Shown here piece after piece: positions 60,052 to 64,000 of a DNA stretch of 64,000 bases. Below the pieces are notes generated by a model. It was given only the letters and a program-made list of their open reading frames with translations. It was not told the origin of the DNA and ran no database searches. Origin of the DNA: Amycolatopsis methanolica 239 (lineage in GTDB: Bacteria > Actinomycetota > Actinomycetes > Mycobacteriales > Pseudonocardiaceae); assembly GCF_000739085.1 (NCBI RefSeq), contig NZ_CP009110.1, positions 3,224,001 to 3,288,000 of the forward strand, written 5' to 3'. The translations under genes and the position numbers were made by a program. Position 1 is the stretch's first letter, and the number at the start of each line of letters is the position of its first letter.

Positions 60052-61300
60052 TCGCCACCCCGGTCAGGCCGACCAGGGCGAGCACGACGAGCATGACGCT
60101 GAGCGCGGTCGTCTCCCCGTCCGCACCGGCCAGTTGCACGGCGAGCAGCGGGATGCAGGCCGCGCCGAGCATGTTGCCGAATTCGCGCGCCAGGCCCATC
60201 CCGCTGTAGCGGTACTGGGTCGAGAACAGCTCGGTCACCAGCGTGCCGGCCGGAGCGACGATCGCCGACGCCGCGACACCGTTGCCCAGGAACATCGCCA
60301 GCCACAGCCCAAACGGCCAGTCCGGCTGCAGCAGGACGAAGAACGGGAACGCCAGCGCACCCGAAGCCACCATGCCGAAGGTGATGACCGGACGGCGGCC
60401 GACCACATCGGACAGCCAGCCGAACACCGGGATCAGCAGTCCGCATGAGATCTGCGCGACGAGGAGTCCGGTGAACGTCTCGGTGCGGGAGAACCTGACG
60501 TGCGTGCCGGCGTAGGAGACCACGAAGACGAGGTAGAAGTAGCCGAACCCGGTCTGCGCCGTCACGATCGCGATGATCGCCAGCACCGAACGGGCCTGGT
60601 GCCGCAGGATGTGCCGGATCGGGGTCCGCGCGGTGTGGCCGGACTGGTCGGCTTCGCGGAAGCTGGGCGTCTCCGGCAGCCGCAGCCGGACCCACAGCCC
60701 GTAAGCGACGAGCACGGCGCTGAGCAGGAACGGGATCCGCCAGCCCCAGGCGAAGAACTGCTCGCCGGTGGTCGCCGACGACGCGGCGAGCAGCGCGAGC
60801 GTCCCGAGCATGCCGCCGAACGAAGCCCCGGCCGCGGGAAGAGAGCCCAGCAACCCGCGCCGCCGGTCCGGGGCGAACTCGACGGCCACCAGCGTGGCAC
60901 CGCCGAACTCGCCGCTGGCGCCGATGCCCTGCAGGATGCGCAGCACGACGAGCAGGACCGGAGCCAGCCAGCCGATCGTGCCGTGGCCGGGCACGAGTCC
61001 GATGCAGACGGTCGCGAACCCCATGAGCAGCAGGGTGAAGACGAGGACGCGCTGGCGGCCGACCCGGTCTCCGATGCTGCCGAGGATCGAACCACCGATC
61101 GGGCGGACGAGGAAGGCGACGGCGAAGGTCGCCACGGACTGCATGGTGGCCAGGAACGGGGACGCGCCGGGGAAGAAGACCCTCGGGAAAACGGTCGCGG
61201 CCGCCGAGGCGTACAGGCTGAAGTCGTAGTACTCCAGCACCGAGCCGGCGAATGCGGCGGTGCTCGCGCGCGTGCGCGCGCCGGACTGCTCAGTGTGCAT
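59969..61300 (-). CDS. MFS transporter, metabolite:H+ symporter (MHS) type
   Basis: A 443-aa carrier with twelve membrane segments. The MHS signature is LVRPIGGSILGSIGDRVGRQ followed by RVLVFTLLLMG near residue 70, with GIGASGEFGGATLVAVEFAP near residue 130. Related to the ShiA and ProP carriers of organic acids or betaines. Probably takes up the aromatic or carboxylic substrate of the neighbouring enzymes. Regulated in all likelihood by the TetR gene just upstream. Confidence 0.92.
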   Translation of the reverse strand: MHTEQSGARTRASTAAFAGSVLEYYDFSLYASAAATVFPRVFFPGASPFLATMQSVATFAVAFLVRPIGGSILGSIGDRVGRQRVLVFTLLLMGFATVCIGLVPGHGTIGWLAPVLLVVLRILQGIGASGEFGGATLVAVEFAPDRRRGLLGSLPAAGASFGGMLGTLALLAASSATTGEQFFAWGWRIPFLLSAVLVAYGLWVRLRLPETPSFREADQSGHTARTPIRHILRHQARSVLAIIAIVTAQTGFGYFYLVFVVSYAGTHVRFSRTETFTGLLVAQISCGLLIPVFGWLSDVVGRRPVITFGMVASGALAFPFFVLLQPDWPFGLWLAMFLGNGVAASAIVAPAGTLVTELFSTQYRYSGMGLAREFGNMLGAACIPLLAVQLAGADGETTALSVMLVVLALVGLTGVAITRAGHDTTSQPRTPSRDRSALPSAER

Positions 61301-61328
61301 CGTTGCTCCACTTCAGGGGACGGGGAAT

Positions 61329-61934
61329 TCATCGGGCGATCAGGTAGGGGGGAAGCACGTCACGGAGGCGGACGGCCAGCGCCTCGGCGCTCACCGGGCG
61401 GCCGTCGCGCAGCCATTGCGCGATCACGCCCATCACGCCGGCGGCGACGTAGCGTGCCGTCACGTCCACGTCCACTTCGGGGGGAAGATCGCGAACGCCC
61501 CGCAGGGTGTGGCGGTTCCGCTCGGTGAACGCGTCCTCGACGGCGGTGAAGAACGGTGTGGCGCCGGAGCCCAGCAGCCGCTCGTAGACGGTGGCCCGCT
61601 CGGCGAGATACTCGATCACCGCGCGGAGCGAATCAAGACTGGCTTGTGCGGGGTCGCCCGGGCGGCGTGCCGCGTCGGCCACCGCGACCACGTCGAACAG
61701 GTCGGAGGTGGCAGCCACGGCCAGCGCGTCGAGGTCCGGGAAATGGGCGTAGAACGACGTTCTGTTCACGCCCGCCCGCGTCACGATCTCCTTGACCGTG
61801 ACATCGGCACCTCCTTCGGCTGCGAGCTCCTGGAACGCGTTGACCAGGCGTTTCCTGGTCCGCTGGGCGCGTGCGTCGGTGCTGCCGCGCATCCGGCCGC
61901 GTAATTCGTCCTGAGGTTGCCTGCCCTGGGCCAT
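61329..61934 (-). CDS. TetR/AcrR-family regulator
   Basis: A 201-aa repressor. The HTH covers residues 25-70 (VTVKEIVTRAGVNRTSFYAH with the conserved FYAHF end). The ligand domain is not assignable. It lies 28 bases upstream of the MHS transporter gene and 17 bases from a perfect 19-bp palindrome, so autoregulation and control of the divergent reductase are likely. Confidence 0.92.
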   Translation of the reverse strand: MAQGRQPQDELRGRMRGSTDARAQRTRKRLVNAFQELAAEGGADVTVKEIVTRAGVNRTSFYAHFPDLDALAVAATSDLFDVVAVADAARRPGDPAQASLDSLRAVIEYLAERATVYERLLGSGATPFFTAVEDAFTERNRHTLRGVRDLPPEVDVDVTARYVAAGVMGVIAQWLRDGRPVSAEALAVRLRDVLPPYLIAR

Positions 61935-61951
61935 TGCGCGAGCCTACAACT

Positions 61952-61970
61952 TAACGGACACTGTCCGTTA
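61952..61970. promoter_or_regulatory. TetR operator TAACGGACACTGTCCGTTA
   Basis: A perfect 19-bp palindrome (9-1-9), 17 bases upstream of the tetR start codon and 10 bases beyond the reductase stop. Form and position are those of a TetR-family autoregulatory site. Confidence 0.85.
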
Positions 61971-61980
61971 GACAGAGTCG

Positions 61981-62940
61981 TCAGAGATCGAGGACCAGGC
62001 GAGCACACTTCGCGCGCGACACGCAGATCATCATGGTCTCGTTCGCCTCCTGCTCCTCGGGTGTGAGCAAGGAGTCGCGGTGATCAGGTTCGCCGCCGAG
62101 CACGACGGTTTCGCACGTGCCGCAGGTGCCTTCCTGGCACGAGGACGGCACGTCCAGGCCGGCGTCCTCGAGGACTTCCAGGATGGACCTCTCCGGGGGC
62201 ACGGTCAGCACCTGTCCGGACTGGGCCAGCTCGACTTCGAAGGAGTCCTTGCGCACCGGTTCGCCCATCTCCTTCGGCGCGAAGCGCTCGACGTGCAGCG
62301 TGCCCGACGGCCACCGCTCGCACGCCTGCTCCACCGCCTGCAGGAGTGGCTCCGGCCCGCAGCAGTAGACCGCCGTGTCCGGCCGCGGCTCGCCGAGGAA
62401 CGCGGCGAGGTCGAGCAGTCCGGTCTCGTCCTGCGGGCGGATGCTCACCCGGTCGCCGAGCGCCGCCAGTTCGTCGCGGAACGCCATCGACCCGCGCGTC
62501 CGCCCGCCGTAGAGCAGGCGCCAGTTCGCGCCGGCGCGTTCGGCCTCACGGATCATCGGAACCAGTGGTGTGATGCCGATGCCGCCGCCGATGAACAGGT
62601 AGTTCGCGGCCGGCGCGAGCTCGAAGTGGTTGCGCGGCCCGCGAACCCCGATCTGCGTGCCCTCGGTGAGGTGCTCATGGGCGAACGCGGACCCGCCGCG
62701 GCTGTCCGGCTCGCGCAGGATCGCGACCTGCCACGTGCCGGTGTCGTCCGGGTCGCCGCACAGCGAGTACTGCCGGACGAGGCCCTCGCCGAACTGCAGG
62801 TCGATGTGCGACCCCGGGGTCCACGACGGCAGCGCCGCACCGCCGGGGTCGGTCAGGTGGAGGCGGACGACGCCTTCGGCAAGCGTCTCCTTGCGGCTCA
62901 CCAGGAGCTTCAGGTCCACCTCGTCGTGTGTGCTCTGCAC
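61981..62940 (-). CDS. PDR/VanB-type oxidoreductase (FMN/NADH/2Fe-2S)
   Basis: A 319-aa electron-transfer protein of Rieske-type oxygenases such as vanillate demethylase. The order is an FMN-binding barrel (RQYSLCGDPDD near residue 58), an NADH domain (FIGGGIGITPLVPMIREAER; YCCGPEPLL) and a C-terminal plant-type ferredoxin with cysteines in SSCQEGTCGTCE plus a late Cys (MMICVSRA). GGAGG lies six bases before the GTG at 62940. The oxygenase component is not in the window. Confidence 0.93.
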   Translation of the reverse strand: MQSTHDEVDLKLLVSRKETLAEGVVRLHLTDPGGAALPSWTPGSHIDLQFGEGLVRQYSLCGDPDDTGTWQVAILREPDSRGGSAFAHEHLTEGTQIGVRGPRNHFELAPAANYLFIGGGIGITPLVPMIREAERAGANWRLLYGGRTRGSMAFRDELAALGDRVSIRPQDETGLLDLAAFLGEPRPDTAVYCCGPEPLLQAVEQACERWPSGTLHVERFAPKEMGEPVRKDSFEVELAQSGQVLTVPPERSILEVLEDAGLDVPSSCQEGTCGTCETVVLGGEPDHRDSLLTPEEQEANETMMICVSRAKCARLVLDL

Positions 62941-62983
62941 TGGATCCTCCGCCGATCGACAGTCCTGCGGGCACCTTAATCCT

Positions 62984-63043
62984 TGCAATCTTATACGTCT
63001 ATAGCGGCCCGGTCGAATGCTTCTAATCCTTGATAAGATTGCA
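62984..63043. promoter_or_regulatory. paired inverted repeats in the reductase/aldehyde dehydrogenase promoter
   Basis: TGCAATCTTAT (62984-62994) and its exact complement ATAAGATTGCA (63033-63043) flank 38 bases of an AT-rich divergent promoter. They are likely half-sites of a looping or dimeric regulator of both genes. Confidence 0.65.
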
Positions 63044-63094
63044 TAGTTGTGTCAGGATCGGGCACCGAGTCGACGAGGACGAAGGGAAACGCCC

Positions 63095-64000
63095 GTGGAT
63101 GTGCTCAACTTCGTGAGCAACTCGTGGACCCCGGCGCAGGCCGGCCGGACCACACCGTTCTTCGATCCGTCCACCGGGTTGCGGCTGGGCGAGCTGGCCG
63201 ACAGCTCCACCGGGGATGTCGACGCCGCGGTCGCCGCGGCCGTCGAAGCCGGGCGGACCTGGCGCGAGACGCCGCTGGCCGAGCGGGTCGCACTGATGCA
63301 CCGTGCCGCCGACATCGTCGACCGGCGCGCCGAGGAGTTCACCGGGCTGCTCGCCGCGGACACCGGGTGCGCGGTCCGGATGTCGGCCGCCCTGCAGGTC
63401 GCCGGCACCGCGATGCTGTTCCGGGAGTGGCCCAAGCTGGCGCCCTACCTCGAACGCCCCGCAGCCGCACCGATCGACGCGTCGGTGTTCCTCGGCCAGT
63501 GGGAGGTGCACCGCGAACCGCTCGGCGTGATCGCCGCGCTGACCCCGTTCAACGTGCCGATGTACGTGGTGGGGCAGAAGGCGATCCCGGCACTGCTGGC
63601 AGGCAACACGGTGGTCGTGAAGCCCTCGCCCCTGGCGCCGGTCGGGGCGCGGTTGTTCGCCGAGGTGATGGCCGAGGCTGGCCTGCCCGCCGGGGCGTTG
63701 AACATCGTCAACGGCGGGGTGACGCCGTCGCAGCACCTTGTCGCGCACCCGGACGTCGCCGGGATCTCGTTCACCGGCAGCACCGAGACCGGCAGCAAGG
63801 TCATGGCTACCGCGGCCGCCTCCCTCAAGCGCCTCCAGCTGGAACTGGGCGGCAAGTCGCCCGCGGTGATCCTGGAGGACGCCGACTTCGAGCTCGCCCT
63901 GCCCGGCGCGGTGTTCGGCTCCGTGCTGCACGCCGGCCAGATCTGCGTCGCGACCAGCAGGCTGATCGTGCCGCGCAGCCGCTACGACGAGGCCTGCGAC
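63095..64000 (+). CDS. aldehyde dehydrogenase (partial, runs off the window)
   Basis: The first 302 residues of an NAD(P)-dependent aldehyde dehydrogenase. The oxyanion Asn is in ALTPFNVPMYVVGQ near residue 150, cofactor residues in NTVVVKPSPLAPVG, the general base Glu in LQLELGGKSP near residue 251, and the nucleophile Cys in AGQICVATSR near residue 285. Start GTG 63095. With the VanB-type reductase it suggests degradation of a methoxylated or other aromatic aldehyde. Confidence 0.93.
   Translation, partial: MDVLNFVSNSWTPAQAGRTTPFFDPSTGLRLGELADSSTGDVDAAVAAAVEAGRTWRETPLAERVALMHRAADIVDRRAEEFTGLLAADTGCAVRMSAALQVAGTAMLFREWPKLAPYLERPAAAPIDASVFLGQWEVHREPLGVIAALTPFNVPMYVVGQKAIPALLAGNTVVVKPSPLAPVGARLFAEVMAEAGLPAGALNIVNGGVTPSQHLVAHPDVAGISFTGSTETGSKVMATAAASLKRLQLELGGKSPAVILEDADFELALPGAVFGSVLHAGQICVATSRLIVPRSRYDEACD

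Noticed and set aside
1..64000. CRISPR array, rRNA operon or biosynthetic megasynthase
   Set aside because: No regularly spaced direct repeats, no rRNA-like stretches and no PKS/NRPS signatures were seen.

Overview
The window is high-GC DNA (GTG/TTG starts, tight overlapping operons, an Scr1-type XRE regulator, an MSMEG_6728-type protein, many duplicated catabolic families) and looks like a chromosome segment of a soil actinomycete. An Amycolatopsis/Pseudonocardiaceae-like host is my inference from style, not from a search.

0-10 kb: a catabolic neighbourhood with two NCS1 permeases (one with an unusual Cys-rich tail), a truncated SDR, an FAD monooxygenase, a YtcJ-type amidohydrolase, a double-domain Lrp/AsnC regulator, a DUF1445 protein and a Cys2 Ntn-hydrolase.

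10-28.5 kb: two convergent eight-gene operons. The plus-strand one (11469-20661) encodes a complete ABC sugar-type importer, a YhfX-type PLP protein, a ROK regulator, a BadF-type sugar kinase and an N-acyl-D-amino-acid deacylase, with a divergent SIS protein (NagB-II/AgaS type). The minus-strand one (28535-20646) encodes an Lrp regulator, M19 dipeptidase, amidase, a signal-peptide protein, a 38-aa membrane protein, a sodium:solute symporter, an Asp/Glu/hydantoin racemase and a CapA-like protein. Together they suggest uptake and breakdown of N-acylated amino sugars and D-amino-acid conjugates.

28.5-37.7 kb: accessory DNA. It holds a dead GH1 beta-glucosidase, an IS256 remnant, a lone prepilin peptidase, an HD phosphohydrolase, and an XRE regulator split by an IS3-family element whose 3-bp target duplication I can read. 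Next come a phosphotransferase operon and small regulators.

37.7-45.9 kb: an arsenic island with arsR-ACR3-arsC, arsM, a DinB protein, two flavoproteins, an MFS exporter and an ArsR-ArsN fusion. Four perfect ATCGA-N6-TCGAT palindromes lie in its two divergent promoters.

45.9-50.8 kb: hypothetical proteins, a Nudix hydrolase, a two-gene DUF6932-type nucleotidyltransferase module, then an AbrB protein and a frameshifted tyrosine integrase just downstream of tRNA-Leu(GAG), as in an integrated element.

50.8-64 kb: core-like genes (YkvA, DMT transporter, pyrimidine-dimer-glycosylase-like protein), an IS5-family element next to a methyltransferase, and a decay zone with IS481 and acyl-CoA dehydrogenase remnants. 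A second catabolic area follows: 3-hydroxyacyl-CoA dehydrogenase, CoA-transferase, amidohydrolase, MHS transporter, TetR, ferredoxin-type reductase, and an aldehyde dehydrogenase cut by the window end.
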